Assembly (NCBI GenBank): GCA_002002485.1
Contig: MQVI01000005.1
Span: forward strand, 23,201-87,200
Direction: 5' to 3'
Length of the DNA stretch: 64,000 nt
Origin: Pasteurellaceae bacterium 15-036681
GTDB lineage: Bacteria > Pseudomonadota > Gammaproteobacteria > Enterobacterales > Pasteurellaceae
The notes beneath the pieces are model-generated. The model had not been told where the DNA came from. It did no database searches and saw only the letters and a list, made by a program, of their open reading frames with translations. Numbering within the stretch: the first letter of the stretch is position 1; each line of letters opens with the position of its first letter. Made by a program: the position numbers and the translations under genes. Positions 10,214-20,807 of this stretch are shown here, one piece after another.

Positions 10214-11272
10214 ATGAATTTAAAAAAAATAGTACAAGCAGTTGGAGTTGGATTGTTTTGTGCAATTCTCATACTGTATGTGGCACCGGTCATTAATAGT
10301 GGAAGCAAAACTTTTTTGGAGCGTGATGGGATTGTCAGTTATCATGAAGCAGTAAAGGTTGCTTCACCGGCTGTGGTTAATGTGTATAATCAGGCTTTTG
10401 AAAGTCATAGCCGTAACACTGGAAGTGATAGCCTGACAGTAAATAATTTAGGGTCTGGTGTGATAATGACTCATGAAGGATATATTTTAACAAATCGCCA
10501 TGTTATTCAAAATGCAGACAAAATTGTCGTTGCACTCCAATCAGGTATTATTGCTAATGCGATTTTAGTTGGTTCAGACAGTGTTACAGATCTTGCTGTG
10601 TTAAAAATCCAAGCAAATAACCTACCTGTTATCCCTCAAAATAGTAAGCGTGCTGTTCAAGTGGGAGATGTTGTTCTTGCCATTGGTAATCCTTTGAACT
10701 TAGGACAAAGTATTACACAAGGGATTGTCAGTGCGACAGGGCGAAATGCTCTTTCTGAAACAGGGAGACAGAATTTTATCCAGACAGATGCATCTATTAA
10801 TAAGGGTAATTCTGGAGGCGCTCTAGTAAATTCAAAGGGTGAGCTGATTGGAATTAGCACATTAACACTCGGTAAAAATAGTGATGAATTTGCGGAAGGC
10901 TTGAATTTTGCTATCCCCATTGATCTTGCTAATAAAGTAATGAAGAAAATTATTAAAGATGGGCGAGTTATTCGAGGATATTTTGGCGTAAATAGTGATT
11001 TATTTTATTCTGCTAAACAACTTGGTGTTGGGGATAAAGGCGTTTTGATTACAGGCGTTGCTGAGAATGGACCTGCAGATCAAGCAGGTATTCAACCCGG
11101 TGATTTAGTTTTAAAAGTCGGTAACGTTGATGCGGAAATGCCAAGTCAAATGATGGAAGCTATCGCTGAAATGAAGCCTAGTAGTAAAGTTAGAGTAACA
11201 ATTTCTCGTCAGGGACAAGAATTAGAATTAGAAGTGGTTATTGGGGAATTTCCTGATAATACGAGAGAGTAA
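10214..11272 (+). CDS. degS: Periplasmic site-1 serine protease DegS
   Basis: An inner-membrane-anchored HtrA protease that senses misfolded porins and starts sigma-E activation by cutting RseA. One N-terminal transmembrane helix (residues ~5-26) is followed by a trypsin-like domain with catalytic triad H96 (TNRHVI), D126 (VTDLAVL) and S200 (GNSGGAL), then a single PDZ domain (residues ~255-345). One PDZ rather than two, plus the anchor instead of a cleaved signal, separates DegS from DegP/DegQ. The residue positions match E. coli DegS (96, 126, 201). Confidence 0.95.
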   Translation: MNLKKIVQAVGVGLFCAILILYVAPVINSGSKTFLERDGIVSYHEAVKVASPAVVNVYNQAFESHSRNTGSDSLTVNNLGSGVIMTHEGYILTNRHVIQNADKIVVALQSGIIANAILVGSDSVTDLAVLKIQANNLPVIPQNSKRAVQVGDVVLAIGNPLNLGQSITQGIVSATGRNALSETGRQNFIQTDASINKGNSGGALVNSKGELIGISTLTLGKNSDEFAEGLNFAIPIDLANKVMKKIIKDGRVIRGYFGVNSDLFYSAKQLGVGDKGVLITGVAENGPADQAGIQPGDLVLKVGNVDAEMPSQMMEAIAEMKPSSKVRVTISRQGQELELEVVIGEFPDNTRE

Positions 11273-11275
11273 TAA

Positions 11276-11947
11276 ATGAATATTGTAATTACTGTAGATG
11301 GACCAAGTGGTGCAGGAAAGGGCACATTATGTCATGCATTAGCTGAAAAGTTGGGCTATGAGTTTCTTGACTCAGGCGCTATTTATCGCATTCTGGCTTT
11401 AGCAGCCATTAAAAAAGGCATTTCATTAGAAGATGAAACTGCTCTTGCTGAATTAGGCCGTAAGTTAGATGTAAAATTCGAACCAGAAAATGGAGAAATC
11501 AACGTTATTCTTGATAATGAAAATGTTGGTGATCAAATTAGAACTGCGGAGGCTGGTCAGAATGCCTCTAAAATTGCGGTTTACCCAAAAGTTCGTGAAG
11601 CATTATTACAACGTCAACGCGATTTTAGCTCTGAGCGAGGTTTAATTGCGGATGGTCGTGATATGGGAACAATTGTTTTTCCAAATGCACGAGTTAAGCT
11701 ATTTTTAGATGCAAGTGCAGAAGAAAGAACAAAAAGACGTGTAAAACAGTTGCAAGAAAAAGGATTTAGTGCTAACTTTGACGAGATTTTAGCCGAGATT
11801 AAAGAGCGTGATTTTCGAGATAGAAATCGAGCAGTTGCGCCCTTGGTACCGGCTAAAGATGCATTGATTTTAGACTCAACGCATTTATCTATTGAGGATG
11901 TGATTCAACAAGCGTTAGATCATATTGCTCAGCAGATCAAAATTTAA
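11276..11947 (+). CDS. cmk: Cytidylate kinase
   Basis: Phosphorylates CMP and dCMP. P-loop GPSGAGKGT is at residues ~9-17; the CMP-binding insert and RDMGTIVFP follow; 223 residues is typical. It starts 3 nt after the degS stop, so it is probably translated from the same message. cmk-rpsA-ihfB adjacency is strongly conserved in gamma-proteobacteria. Confidence 0.96.
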   Translation: MNIVITVDGPSGAGKGTLCHALAEKLGYEFLDSGAIYRILALAAIKKGISLEDETALAELGRKLDVKFEPENGEINVILDNENVGDQIRTAEAGQNASKIAVYPKVREALLQRQRDFSSERGLIADGRDMGTIVFPNARVKLFLDASAEERTKRRVKQLQEKGFSANFDEILAEIKERDFRDRNRAVAPLVPAKDALILDSTHLSIEDVIQQALDHIAQQIKI

Positions 11948-11956
11948 TTTTTAGTT

Positions 11957-11979
11957 ACTGAACACAGGATTTGTTCGGT
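11957..11979 (+). terminator. Weak hairpin after cmk
   Basis: ACTGAACA pairs with TGTTCGGT (one G-U) across a 7-nt loop, followed by GTTTATT. It is a weak terminator candidate. A TTGACA at 11998-12003 with TATTTT at 12022-12027 lies just after it and could be the rpsA promoter. Confidence 0.4.
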
Positions 11980-12042
11980 GTTTATTACCAACCCTATTTG
12001 ACAGGATGTTAAGTAGATGTTTATTTTTATAGAAGATTAATT

Positions 12043-13710
12043 ATGTCAGAATTATCGTTTGCTCAACTACTTGAAGAATCATTTTCAGCTACACCTCGTT
12101 TAGGTGATGTTGTTAAAGGTACTGTTGTTGCTATCCAAAAAGGTCATGTTATTGTTGATACAGGTTTAAAATCTGAATCTGCAATTCCTACAGAAGAATT
12201 CACAAACGCACAAGGCGAATTAGAAGTTCAAATTGGTGATGTTGTTGAAGTTGTTCTTAAATCTGTTGAAGATGGCTTCGGTGAAACAGTAGTTTCTCGT
12301 GGTGACGCTAAACGTAACGAAGCTTGGATTGCTTTAGAAAAAGCATTCGAAGAGCAAGCAACCGTTGTTGGTTTAGTAAATGGTAAAGTTAAAGGCGGTT
12401 TCACTGTTGAATTAAACGGTGTTCGTGCATTCTTACCAGGTTCATTAGTTGATACACGTCCAGTACGTGATTCTTTAAACCTTGAAGGTCAAACTTTAGA
12501 GTTCAAAGTAATCAAATTAGACCAAAAACGTAACAACGTTGTTGTTTCACGTCGTGCAGTAATCGAATCAAGCAGCTCACAAGATCGCGAAGAAGTATTA
12601 GCGAACTTAGAGGAAGGTGCAGAAGTTAAAGGTACTGTTAAAAACTTAACAGACTATGGTGCATTCGTTGATTTAGGTGGTGTTGATGGTTTATTACACA
12701 TCACTGACATGGCTTGGAAACGTGTTAAACACCCAAGCGAAGTGGTTAACGTAGGTGACGAAGTTACTGTTAAAGTATTAAAATTCGATCGCGAGAAAAC
12801 ACGTGTATCTTTAGGCTTAAAACAATTAGGTCAAGATCCATGGGCAGCAATCGCACAAAATCACCCAGTTGGCAGCAAATTATCAGGTAAAGTAACTAAC
12901 TTAACAGACTACGGTTGTTTCGTTGAGATCTTAGATGGTGTTGAAGGTTTAGTTCACGTTTCAGAAATGGACTGGACAAACAAAAACATCCACCCATCTA
13001 AAGTGGTTAACGTTGGTGACGTTGTTGAAGTTATGGTACTTGAAGTTGATGAAGAACGTCGTCGTATCTCATTAGGTTTAAAACAATGTAAAGCAAACCC
13101 ATGGGAACACTTCGCGGAAACTCACAACAAAAACGATAAAGTAAGCGGTAAAATCAAATCAATCACTGATTTCGGTATCTTCATCGGTTTAGAAGGTGGT
13201 ATTGACGGTTTAGTTCACTTATCTGACATTTCTTGGAATGTTGCAGGTGAAGAAGCAGTTCGTAACTACAAAAAAGGCGACGAAGTAGAAGCAGTTGTAT
13301 TACAAGTTGACGCAGTTAAAGAACGTATCTCTTTAGGTATCAAGCAATTAGATTCTGATCCATTTACAAACTTCGTAGAAAGCACTAAAAAAGGTGCTAT
13401 CGTGAAAGGTAAAGCGGTAGAAGTTGATGCTAAAGGCGTTAAAGTTGAGTTAGAAGGTGGCGTAGAAGCGTTCATCCGTGCTAACGAAGCGACAGTTGAT
13501 CGTGTAGAAGACATCACAGCAGTTATTTCTGCAGGCGATGAAATCGAAGCGAAATATACAGGTGTTGACCGTAAAGCTCGTATCGTAAACTTATCTGTTC
13601 GTGCGAAAAATGAAGCTGAAGAATCAGCTGCAATCGCACAAGTGAACAAACAAGAAGTTGAAATGCCAAACGCAATGGCAGCGGCTTTCCAAGCAGCTAA
13701 AGGTGAGTAA
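12043..13710 (+). CDS. rpsA: 30S ribosomal protein S1
   Basis: Brings mRNA to the 30S subunit. It has 555 residues (E. coli 557) and six S1 OB-fold repeats: two N-terminal ribosome-binding ones (~20-170) and four RNA-binding ones (~190-520), the latter with recurring G-x-V-x-N/S-L/I-T-D-Y/F-G motifs. Codon use is strongly biased (GGT, CGT, GAA, AAA), as expected for high expression. No strong Shine-Dalgarno precedes the ATG (AGAAGATTAATT), in keeping with S1 mRNAs that use structure and autoregulation. Confidence 0.98.
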   Translation: MSELSFAQLLEESFSATPRLGDVVKGTVVAIQKGHVIVDTGLKSESAIPTEEFTNAQGELEVQIGDVVEVVLKSVEDGFGETVVSRGDAKRNEAWIALEKAFEEQATVVGLVNGKVKGGFTVELNGVRAFLPGSLVDTRPVRDSLNLEGQTLEFKVIKLDQKRNNVVVSRRAVIESSSSQDREEVLANLEEGAEVKGTVKNLTDYGAFVDLGGVDGLLHITDMAWKRVKHPSEVVNVGDEVTVKVLKFDREKTRVSLGLKQLGQDPWAAIAQNHPVGSKLSGKVTNLTDYGCFVEILDGVEGLVHVSEMDWTNKNIHPSKVVNVGDVVEVMVLEVDEERRRISLGLKQCKANPWEHFAETHNKNDKVSGKIKSITDFGIFIGLEGGIDGLVHLSDISWNVAGEEAVRNYKKGDEVEAVVLQVDAVKERISLGIKQLDSDPFTNFVESTKKGAIVKGKAVEVDAKGVKVELEGGVEAFIRANEATVDRVEDITAVISAGDEIEAKYTGVDRKARIVNLSVRAKNEAEESAAIAQVNKQEVEMPNAMAAAFQAAKGE

Positions 13711-13727
13711 TTAACTCCTTTTAACCA

Positions 13728-13756
13728 AAGCGGGTATGTATCAAGCATATCCGCTT
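13728..13756 (+). terminator. Hairpin after rpsA
   Basis: An 11-bp stem (13728-13738 with 13746-13756, one G-U) with AAGCGG ends and a 7-nt loop. It is followed by CACTCATATATT, not a clean U-run, so it may be a partial terminator between rpsA and ihfB. Confidence 0.45.
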
Positions 13757-13779
13757 CACTCATATATTAAGGAAAACAT

Positions 13780-14061
13780 ATGACTAAATCAGAATTAATT
13801 GAGAATTTAGCATTAAAGAATCCTTCATTACAACTTAAATCTGTTGAAGAGGGCGTGAAAGCAGTTCTTGAGCAGATGCTTCTTTCCTTGGAGCAAGGTG
13901 AAAGAATAGAAGTAAGAGGGTTTGGTAGTTTTTCTCTCCACTATCGTCAACCTCGAGTTGGACGTAATCCAAAATCGGGTGAAAGCGTAGCACTATCCGC
14001 CAAATATGTACCACATTTTAAAGCTGGTAAAGATCTCAAAGAACGAGTGAATATTGGCTAG
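13780..14061 (+). CDS. ihfB: Integration host factor subunit beta
   Basis: A DNA-bending HU/IHF-family protein acting as a heterodimer with IhfA in recombination, transcription and replication. It has 93 residues. The conserved beta-arm [23 protein letters not shown] includes the proline that intercalates DNA. SD TAAGGAAA precedes the ATG. It follows rpsA as in E. coli. Confidence 0.97.
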   Translation: MTKSELIENLALKNPSLQLKSVEEGVKAVLEQMLLSLEQGERIEVRGFGSFSLHYRQPRVGRNPKSGESVALSAKYVPHFKAGKDLKERVNIG

Positions 14062-14119
14062 CCTTAATAATCTATTAAAGATTGTTGAGACTGATAATGT
14101 AATAATTGGAGGAATTACT

Positions 14120-14404
14120 ATGAAATATATTTTTGGACTTATCATCACTCTTGCGATTGTTATTGTTGCGGTAACTATTGGCGCAAATAATGATCAGTCT
14201 ATTACATTTAACTACCTTGTTGCTAAAGGTGAATTTCGTCTATCGACATTAGTTGCTATTTTGTTTGGATTTGGCTTGATTCTAGGCTGGTTTATTACTG
14301 GATTCTTTTATCTGAAAGTCAAAGTACAGAATATCGCATTGAATCGTAAAGTAAAACAACAAGCTAAGCAAATTAGTGAATTATCATTACCAAAGGTTGA
14401 GTAA
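14120..14404 (+). CDS. lapA: Lipopolysaccharide assembly protein LapA (DUF1049)
   Basis: A small inner-membrane protein that works with LapB in LPS assembly and LpxC turnover. The ATG at 14120 is chosen because GGAGGAATTACT precedes it; the in-frame ATG at 14054 lies inside ihfB without a ribosome site. This gives 94 residues with two membrane helices (~3-22 and ~40-63) and a basic, coiled C-terminus. Its stop overlaps the lapB start (TAATG). Confidence 0.92.
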   Translation: MKYIFGLIITLAIVIVAVTIGANNDQSITFNYLVAKGEFRLSTLVAILFGFGLILGWFITGFFYLKVKVQNIALNRKVKQQAKQISELSLPKVE

Positions 14405-15597
14405 TGCTTGAATTATTGTTCCTTTTATTACCTATTGCCGCCCTGTATGGATGGTATATGGGGCAGCGTAGTGCAAAGAAGGATCAAGAAAACATCAGTA
14501 ATAAGTTTTCCCGTGAGTATGTCACGGGATTAAATTTCCTTTTATCTAATCAGCAGGAAAAAGCTGTTGATCTCTTTCTTTCTATGCTGCAAAAGCAAGC
14601 AGCAGAAAATCAAATCACTAGTACATCTCAATTTGAAGCTGAGTTGACCCTCGGTAATTTATTTCGATCACGTGGTGAGGTCGATCGTGCATTACGCATT
14701 CATCAGGCATTAGAGAATAGCCCAGATTATTCTTTTGAACAGAAATTGTTGGCAAAGCAGCAACTAGCTAAAGATTTTATGGCGGCAGGTTTCTATGATC
14801 GTGCAGAAAATTACTATATCACATTGCTGGATGAACCTGAATTTGCCACCCACTCGTTAACACAATTATCGGTAATTTATCAAAAAACCAGAGAGTGGAA
14901 GAAAGCAATTAATGTTGCAGAAAAATTATTAAAGCTTAACTCCGCTGGAGATAAAACAGCATTATCTCACTATTATTGTGAATATGCGCAACAGGTAAAG
15001 ACAGATGATGAGCAGGCATTTGTAAATTACCTGAATAAATCGTTAGAAACCTTACCAAGCAGTGCTCGTGCATCAATATTATTTGGTGATTATTTTTTAG
15101 AAAAGCGGCAATATGAACAAGCCTTGATATATTTTGAATCCGTCTTGTCTCAAGATCCTGACTATATCAGCGAGGTACTAGATAAAATTCGAATTTGTTA
15201 CACTGAGCTTGGGCAATTAGTCAATTTTGAACTATTTTTAGTAAAAGCAAATCAGATTAAACATAATAGTAGCGTTGATATTGCTTTGACAGAATGTATT
15301 GAACAAAAAGATGGATTAGAGGCAGCTCAATTTCGTCTTTATCAACAAGTAAGACAATATCCTAGTATGATAACTTTTCATCGTTTTATTTATTATCAAA
15401 TTAATGAAGCGGAGGAGGGGAGAGCTAAGGAGAGTTTAATATTGCTACATAAAATGGTGGGAGATCGAATTCAAAAGGGATTTCAATATCGTTGTTTAAA
15501 TTGTGGCTATCAAAGCTATCGAATGACATGGTATTGCCCATCTTGCCGTCAGTGGGAAAGCATCAAACCTATACAGAGTATAACAAACACAATTTAA
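14404..15597 (+). CDS. lapB: LPS assembly protein LapB (TPR adaptor for LpxC proteolysis)
   Basis: An inner-membrane anchor (residues ~1-18) holds a cytosolic array of TPR repeats (~35-350) and a C-terminal rubredoxin-like metal site with two CxxC pairs (CLNC and CPSC). LapB brings LpxC to FtsH and so limits LPS synthesis. The 397 residues match E. coli (389). Its start overlaps the lapA stop by one base, so the two are translationally coupled. Confidence 0.95.
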   Translation: MLELLFLLLPIAALYGWYMGQRSAKKDQENISNKFSREYVTGLNFLLSNQQEKAVDLFLSMLQKQAAENQITSTSQFEAELTLGNLFRSRGEVDRALRIHQALENSPDYSFEQKLLAKQQLAKDFMAAGFYDRAENYYITLLDEPEFATHSLTQLSVIYQKTREWKKAINVAEKLLKLNSAGDKTALSHYYCEYAQQVKTDDEQAFVNYLNKSLETLPSSARASILFGDYFLEKRQYEQALIYFESVLSQDPDYISEVLDKIRICYTELGQLVNFELFLVKANQIKHNSSVDIALTECIEQKDGLEAAQFRLYQQVRQYPSMITFHRFIYYQINEAEEGRAKESLILLHKMVGDRIQKGFQYRCLNCGYQSYRMTWYCPSCRQWESIKPIQSITNTI

Positions 15598-15614
15598 TAC
15601 AGAGGAGTTCCAAA

Positions 15615-16307
15615 ATGGATAATAAAGTTATTGTTGCATTAGATTATGAAACAGAGCATGAAGCATTAAATTTTGTCGATCAAGTTGATCCTTCTCTTTG
15701 TCGTCTAAAAGTAGGCAAAGAGATGTTTACCACTTTAGGAACGAACTTTGTTAAACAGCTCCACGACCGTCAATTTGATGTGTTTTTAGATTTAAAATAT
15801 CACGATATTCCAAATACAGTTGCGCGAGCAGTTCGTTCAGCAGCAGATTTGGGGGTATGGATGGTTGATCTACATGCATCAGGTGGTTTACGTATGATGG
15901 AAACCGCTAAGCAAATTTTGGAACCTTATGGTAAAGATGCGCCATTATTGATTGGTGTAACGGTACTCACAAGCATGGAAGATCTTGATTTGTTGCAAAT
16001 TGGCATTAATGCTTCGCCAATGGAACAAGTTATTCGCCTTGCTCATCTTTGCCAACGAGCAGGTTTAGATGGGGTTGTTTGTTCACCGCAAGAAGTGGAA
16101 GTATTGCGTACTCATTGTGGCAAAGATTTCAAATTAGTTACTCCAGGTATTAGACCAGAGGGCAGTGATGTTGGTGATCAACGTCGAGTAATGACACCTC
16201 GTCAAGCAATTGATACAGGTGCAGATTATTTAGTTATTGGTCGTCCAATTACGCAATCACAAGATCCTCTTACAGTTTTAAAATCAATTAATCAATCTAT
16301 CGCTTAA
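15615..16307 (+). CDS. pyrF: Orotidine 5'-phosphate decarboxylase
   Basis: Final step of UMP synthesis. The ATG at 15615 has AGAGGAG upstream and yields 230 residues beginning [12 protein letters not shown], the family start; an upstream in-frame ATG lies within lapB. The catalytic D-x-K-x-x-D motif is in [10 protein letters not shown], and the phosphate-binding [17 protein letters not shown] is present. lapA-lapB-pyrF-yciH is the E. coli order. Confidence 0.97.
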   Translation: MDNKVIVALDYETEHEALNFVDQVDPSLCRLKVGKEMFTTLGTNFVKQLHDRQFDVFLDLKYHDIPNTVARAVRSAADLGVWMVDLHASGGLRMMETAKQILEPYGKDAPLLIGVTVLTSMEDLDLLQIGINASPMEQVIRLAHLCQRAGLDGVVCSPQEVEVLRTHCGKDFKLVTPGIRPEGSDVGDQRRVMTPRQAIDTGADYLVIGRPITQSQDPLTVLKSINQSIA

Positions 16308-16338
16308 CAAGCGCCTAGATTCCAAGGAAGTTTTACAA

Positions 16339-16650
16339 ATGACATTAGTTTATTCCACAGAAGTTGGACGAATTACACAAGAAGTAGCAAAGCCAGAGCG
16401 CCCAAAAGGGGATGGCATTGTGCGTATTCAACGACAAACTAGCGGACGCAAAGGTAAAGGCGTTTGTGTGATTACAGGTGTTGATCTAGATGATAGAGGC
16501 TTAGTTGCTTTAGCTTCAGAATTAAAGCGTAAAAGCGGTTGCGGTGGTTCGGTTAAAGATGGAGTGATAGAAATCCAAGGCGATAATCGAGATCAGCTAA
16601 AACAGATGCTGGAACAGAAAGGTTTTACAGTGAAATTATCTGGTGGTTAA
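16339..16650 (+). CDS. yciH: SUI1/eIF1-like protein YciH
   Basis: A 103-residue homologue of eukaryotic initiation factor eIF1. Its bacterial role is unsettled; proposals include discriminating against non-canonical initiation. The SUI1 fold is evident from the basic loop RQTSGRKGKGVCVITG and the C-terminal GCGGSVKDGVIEIQGD. Last gene of the lapA-to-yciH group, ending at a strong bidirectional terminator. Confidence 0.92.
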   Translation: MTLVYSTEVGRITQEVAKPERPKGDGIVRIQRQTSGRKGKGVCVITGVDLDDRGLVALASELKRKSGCGGSVKDGVIEIQGDNRDQLKQMLEQKGFTVKLSGG

Positions 16651-16659
16651 TAGGAATAC

Positions 16660-16687
16660 AAAAGGGTTGGTTATTACCAACCCTTTT
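16660..16687. terminator. Bidirectional terminator between yciH and purH
   Basis: AAAAGGGTTGGT (16660-16671) and ACCAACCCTTTT (16676-16687) form a perfect 12-bp stem with a TATT loop. A/T tracts on both sides let it serve both convergent genes. Confidence 0.9.
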
Positions 16688-16704
16688 AACTAACTATATA
16701 ATTA

Positions 16705-18303
16705 TTAATGGCGGAAATGTCTCATTCCAGTTAAGACCATTGCCATACCGTGTTCATTAGCTGCATCAATCACTTCTTGATCTCGCATTGAACCACCTGG
16801 GTGGATAACACAACTAATGCCAACTTTCGCCGCTGCATCAATACCATCACGGAATGGGAAGAATGCATCTGATGCCATTACGCAACCTGCCACTTCTAAG
16901 CCCTCATCTTCCGCTTTTATCCCCGCGATCTTCGCTGAGTAAACACGGCTCATTTGACCTGCACCAATACCGATAGTCTGTTTGTTCTTCGCATAGACAA
17001 TCGCATTTGATTTCACATATTTTGCCACTTTCCAACAGAAGAGTAAGTCTTCTAGCTCTTGCTGAGTTGGTTTACGTTCAGATACAATTTGCAAATCTTC
17101 TGCTGTAACTGACCCCTTATCAGCATCTTGCACTAATAAACCACCATTGATACGTTTGAAGTCTAAACGAGCTTGTCCTTTGCTAAATTCACCGCATTCA
17201 AGCACACGCACATTTTTCTTCTTAGCTAGAGCCTCTTTTGCTTCAGCAGAAACAGTCGGAGCGATAATTACTTCCACAAATTGGCGTTCTGCGATCGTTT
17301 GTGCGGTTACGCCGTCTAGCTCACGGTTAAAGGCAATAATGCCACCGAAAGCGGATGTTGGATCTGTTTGATATGCTCGGTTATAAGCTTCTAAAATATC
17401 AGCACCTAATGCCACCCCACATGGATTTGCGTGTTTCACAATCACACAAGCAGGCTCTGCGAACTCTTTCACACATTCAAGTGCCGCATCGGTATCTGCA
17501 ATATTATTGTAAGAAAGTGCTTTACCTTGCAATTGAACTGCGGTTGCGACACTGGCTTCTTTTAACTCATTTTCCACATAGAATGCCGCATTTTGGTGGC
17601 TATTTTCACCATAACGCATCGTTTGTTTACGAGTAAAATTAAGATTCAAAGTACGTGGGAATTGACCACAAGCTTGGCTTAAATCTTCTTCCTCAGCACC
17701 TTGATATGGCGGGACTTTTTGCCCGAAGTAGTTTGCGATCATTGAGTCGTATTGAGCGGTATGCTCGAAAGCTTTAATCGCAAGGTTGAAACGTGTTTCT
17801 AAGGTTAATGAATTTTGGTTTGCGTCCATTTCAGCAAGAATGGCATTGAAATCGTTATTATTTACTACAATTGCCACATCTTTATGATTTTTCGCTGCAG
17901 AACGCACCATTGTTGGACCACCGATATCGATATTTTCAACGGCATCTTCAAGCGTACAATTTGGCTTTGCAACAGTCGCAGCGAAAGGGTAGAGATTCAC
18001 CACAACCATATCGATACGTTCGATGTTATGTTGTGACATAACTTCATCATCGGTTCCACGGCGACCTAAAATTCCACCGTGAACTTTTGGGTGTAGCGTT
18101 TTTACGCGTCCGTCCATCATTTCTGGAAAGCCTGTGTAGTCAGACACCTCTGTGACAGGTAAGCCACTATCGGCTAATAATTTCGCAGTTCCACCTGTTG
18201 AGAGAAGTTTTACCCCACGATTTACTAATCCCTGAGCAAATTCCACAATGCCAGTTTTATCAGACATACTTAATAATGCTTGTTGAATAGGACGATACGT
18301 CAT
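16705..18303 (-). CDS. purH: Bifunctional AICAR transformylase / IMP cyclohydrolase
   Basis: Last two steps of IMP synthesis. The 532 residues comprise an N-terminal MGS-like cyclohydrolase domain (~1-190; [36 protein letters not shown]) and a C-terminal transformylase ([11 protein letters not shown] with the catalytic Lys-His). A PurR-type operator lies 57 bp upstream. purD, often the second gene of a purHD operon, is not adjacent: a terminator follows directly. Confidence 0.98.
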   Translation of the reverse strand: MTYRPIQQALLSMSDKTGIVEFAQGLVNRGVKLLSTGGTAKLLADSGLPVTEVSDYTGFPEMMDGRVKTLHPKVHGGILGRRGTDDEVMSQHNIERIDMVVVNLYPFAATVAKPNCTLEDAVENIDIGGPTMVRSAAKNHKDVAIVVNNNDFNAILAEMDANQNSLTLETRFNLAIKAFEHTAQYDSMIANYFGQKVPPYQGAEEEDLSQACGQFPRTLNLNFTRKQTMRYGENSHQNAAFYVENELKEASVATAVQLQGKALSYNNIADTDAALECVKEFAEPACVIVKHANPCGVALGADILEAYNRAYQTDPTSAFGGIIAFNRELDGVTAQTIAERQFVEVIIAPTVSAEAKEALAKKKNVRVLECGEFSKGQARLDFKRINGGLLVQDADKGSVTAEDLQIVSERKPTQQELEDLLFCWKVAKYVKSNAIVYAKNKQTIGIGAGQMSRVYSAKIAGIKAEDEGLEVAGCVMASDAFFPFRDGIDAAAKVGISCVIHPGGSMRDQEVIDAANEHGMAMVLTGMRHFRH

Positions 18304-18359
18304 TAGATTTCCTTTTTATTTGGTTAGAAAAGAAGTTAGTTAGAACGAGGAATATTATA

Positions 18360-18375
18360 ACGCAAACGTTTGCTT
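18360..18375 (-). promoter_or_regulatory. PurR operator upstream of purH
   Basis: ACGCAAACGTTTGCTT matches the PurR consensus ANGCAANCGNTTNCNT at every defined position on both strands. It lies 57 bp from the purH start codon. PurR with hypoxanthine or guanine represses pur genes in gamma-proteobacteria. Confidence 0.88.
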
Positions 18376-18424
18376 TTTGGTATAGATGACAAAAGTTTTT
18401 AAATAGTAGATTTGAATAGATGTA

Positions 18425-18856
18425 TTATATATGATGCCACTCTATCTTTTGAGCAAACATCAATTTATTATCCGTATGTTTTATATAATCCAAACGGATT
18501 TCCCACACATCACTTGGGATAAATTTTCCCATAGGGTGCTTTTCACAATAAAAATCACAAGCGGTCTGTTTTTGCTCAGAATTTACTAATTGGGTCGCTG
18601 TGGCTCTAAATTGAATACCTTCTATTTCTCTGATATCCGTAGGTTGCCCTGCAATAGTGCCAACTACTTGCGGATTTTTTGACATTAAATTTCCGTGTTG
18701 AGTAGTGCTTTTGGTTAGAATAATCAAACGCTGATTAGCTAAGTCAAACGCATAAAAACAGCTTGCAATCCAATGTTCACCATTATGAGTACAAGCAAGG
18801 CTTACCACATGATTGGCTTGAATAAATTCAACAATAGCTTGTGGGATTTTATTCAT
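18425..18856 (-). CDS. yhbP: YhbP-family protein (split-barrel flavin/pyridoxamine oxidase-like)
   Basis: A 143-residue member of the YhbP / UPF0306 family, with the split-barrel fold of pyridoxamine-phosphate oxidases. No activity is established. Motifs such as SLACTHNGEHWIASCFYAF and ILTKSTTQHGNL are recognisable. Its ATG overlaps the ubiX stop by one base, so the two are translationally coupled. A link to flavin chemistry through UbiX (prenyl-FMN) is attractive but only inferred. Confidence 0.8.
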   Translation of the reverse strand: MNKIPQAIVEFIQANHVVSLACTHNGEHWIASCFYAFDLANQRLIILTKSTTQHGNLMSKNPQVVGTIAGQPTDIREIEGIQFRATATQLVNSEQKQTACDFYCEKHPMGKFIPSDVWEIRLDYIKHTDNKLMFAQKIEWHHI

Positions 18857-19437
18857 TAACGCTCGCCTTTAATGCCCGCCCAACGAGGCATATCCATATC
18901 CAAATCAAACAGATCTAATGCTTTTGCGACACTATGGGTCACAATTTCATCTACCGTTTGTGGTTTGTTATAAAAGGCTGGCACCGGTGGAAAAATAATT
19001 CCGCCCATTTCGGTCACTTTACGCATATTATCAATATGAGCCAAGTTTAATGGACTTTCGCGTACCATTAATACCAATTTACGACGTTCTTTTAGTACAA
19101 CATCAGCGGCACGGGTTAGTAGATTATCACTAAATCCGTGAGCAATCGCCGCAAGAGAACGCATTGAACAAGGCGCAATTATCATTCCAACTGTTTTAAA
19201 AGAGCCGCTCGCAATGGTTGCGCCAATATTATTGATTGAATGAATTTCATCGGCGAGGGCTAATAGTTGCTCGCGTGAATAATCCGTTTCACAGGCACGA
19301 GTGAGCTCTGCGCCTTTTGAAATCACTAAATGGCGTTCAATGTGGGGAAACTGTTGGTTAAGCAGTTCAAGGGCTTTGTAGCCATATTGAAAGCCACTTG
19401 CGCCACTGATGCCGATAATAATGCGTTGAGTTTTCAT
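18856..19437 (-). CDS. ubiX: Flavin prenyltransferase UbiX
   Basis: Makes prenylated FMN, the cofactor of the UbiD decarboxylase in ubiquinone synthesis. The 193 residues are typical. FMN-binding [11 protein letters not shown] is at residues ~8-18; [16 protein letters not shown] and [13 protein letters not shown] are diagnostic. First gene of the two-gene unit with yhbP, divergent from ttcA. Confidence 0.95.
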   Translation of the reverse strand: MKTQRIIIGISGASGFQYGYKALELLNQQFPHIERHLVISKGAELTRACETDYSREQLLALADEIHSINNIGATIASGSFKTVGMIIAPCSMRSLAAIAHGFSDNLLTRAADVVLKERRKLVLMVRESPLNLAHIDNMRKVTEMGGIIFPPVPAFYNKPQTVDEIVTHSVAKALDLFDLDMDMPRWAGIKGER

Positions 19438-19561
19438 TTGATGATTTAAAATCCGTGAAAAACTTGAAAAAAATAGTGAAAAGGGTAGTATGTGCCGTTT
19501 TCTATTTATTTACAAAATTACAAAGATAAGGCGACTAAATAGCCTTATAGAAAGGTACATT

Positions 19562-20512
19562 ATGAACCAAGATTTAGTTCAAGACACGCAAAAAGAGAAA
19601 AAAATTGCGTATAACTTTAATAAATTACAAAAACGCTTACGTCGCAATGTCGGTAATGCAATTGCAGATTTCAATATGATTGAAGATGGCGATAAAGTGA
19701 TGGTCTGTTTATCAGGCGGGAAAGACAGCTATACCTTATTAGATATTTTACTCAATTTAAAAATGAGTGCACCGATCCACTTTGATATAGTGGCGGTGAA
19801 TTTAGACCAAAAACAACCTGGCTTTCCAGAACATATTTTGCCTGAATATCTTGAGCGTATTGGGGTTGAATACAAAATTGTTGAAGAAAATACTTATGGA
19901 ATCGTAAAAGAGAAAATTCCTGAAGGTAAAACGACGTGCTCACTTTGCTCTCGTTTACGCCGTGGTATTTTATATCGCACTGCAACCGAGCTAGGTGCAA
20001 CCAAAATTGCCTTAGGTCATCACCGAGATGATATGCTTGAAACGCTCTTCTTAAATATGTTCTATGGCGGCAAAATGAAGAGTATGCCACCGAAGTTAAT
20101 TAGCGATGATGGCAAACAGATTGTGATTCGTCCGTTAGCTTATTGCAAAGAAAAAGATATTGAAAAATATTCAGTGGCAAAAGAGTTCCCAATTATTCCG
20201 TGTAATCTATGTGGTTCGCAGCCAAATTTACAACGCCAAGTAGTAAAAGAGATGTTACAAACGTGGGATCGCCAATACCCAGGCCGCATTGAAACCATGT
20301 TTAGCGCATTACAAAATATGGTACCAAGCCATTTATGTGATCCAAATCTATTTGATTTCAAAGGGATTAAACGTGGCGAAATTCTTGAGGGGGTAGAGGG
20401 AGATATTGCTTTTGATAAAGCAGATATTCCTGCTGTGCCAGTTGTGCAAGATGAAGATGATGCGCCAGATTATACTGGGAATGGTATGATTAATTTTAAA
20501 GCGGTCGAATAA
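19562..20512 (+). CDS. ttcA: tRNA 2-thiocytidine(32) synthetase TtcA
   Basis: Thiolates C32 of some tRNAs with an oxygen-labile [4Fe-4S] cluster. The ATG at 19562 gives 316 residues and follows AGAAAGG; the upstream in-frame ATG at 19490 lacks a ribosome site. The PP-loop SGGKDS is near residue 58 and the cluster CxxC is CSLC, with CNLC further on. Divergent from ubiX. Confidence 0.96.
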   Translation: MNQDLVQDTQKEKKIAYNFNKLQKRLRRNVGNAIADFNMIEDGDKVMVCLSGGKDSYTLLDILLNLKMSAPIHFDIVAVNLDQKQPGFPEHILPEYLERIGVEYKIVEENTYGIVKEKIPEGKTTCSLCSRLRRGILYRTATELGATKIALGHHRDDMLETLFLNMFYGGKMKSMPPKLISDDGKQIVIRPLAYCKEKDIEKYSVAKEFPIIPCNLCGSQPNLQRQVVKEMLQTWDRQYPGRIETMFSALQNMVPSHLCDPNLFDFKGIKRGEILEGVEGDIAFDKADIPAVPVVQDEDDAPDYTGNGMINFKAVE

Positions 20513-20592
20513 TTGTAAAATTTTGCAAAAAATCGTTTGCAATTCGATTTTTTCTAAGCTATATTTTCAAACATTCAATTTTGGAGCTAATT

Positions 20593-20640
20593 ATGAACTT
20601 TATCTCAAAAAACCACCATCATCACCATTTACCTGAATAA
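20593..20640 (+). CDS. Histidine leader peptide (hisL-like), 15 residues
   Basis: The ORF reads MNFISKNHHHHHLPE, with five consecutive His codons (CAC CAT CAT CAC CAT). GGAG sits 7 nt before the ATG. It is too short for ordinary gene calling. The downstream RNA folds into mutually exclusive hairpins ending in a terminator, the standard arrangement for ribosome-mediated attenuation. When charged tRNA-His is scarce the ribosome stalls in the run and the terminator cannot form. Confidence 0.93.
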   Translation: MNFISKNHHHHHLPE

Positions 20641-20661
20641 TCTTTCGGGCATTTGGCTTGT

Positions 20662-20752
20662 TCGGAAGACACTTCCGAGCGTGGCACATTGAGAGTAGCA
20701 TCCAAAACCATATTCTCCCCCTCGGAAGAGCGCTTTCGAGGGGGTTTCTTTT
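20662..20752 (+). promoter_or_regulatory. Histidine transcription attenuator
   Basis: Segment 1 (20662-20668, TCGGAAG) pairs with segment 2 (20672-20678, CTTCCGA). Segment 2 (20672-20679, CTTCCGAG) alternatively pairs perfectly with segment 3 (20721-20728, CTCGGAAG). Segment 3-4 forms the terminator CCCCCTCG (20717-20724) / CGAGGGGG (20737-20744) followed by TTTCTTTT. The 2:3 antiterminator and the 3:4 terminator overlap and exclude each other. Confidence 0.9.
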
Positions 20753-20807
20753 ATCTCTTGGAATTGAATTTGGTTTATTTTTCATTTATTAAAAGAGGAC
20801 AAACACA

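Noticed and set aside
13266..13763. 165-codon minus-strand open frame across the rpsA end
   Set aside because: It is opposite strongly codon-biased rpsA, lacks recognisable protein features, and crosses the rpsA hairpin.
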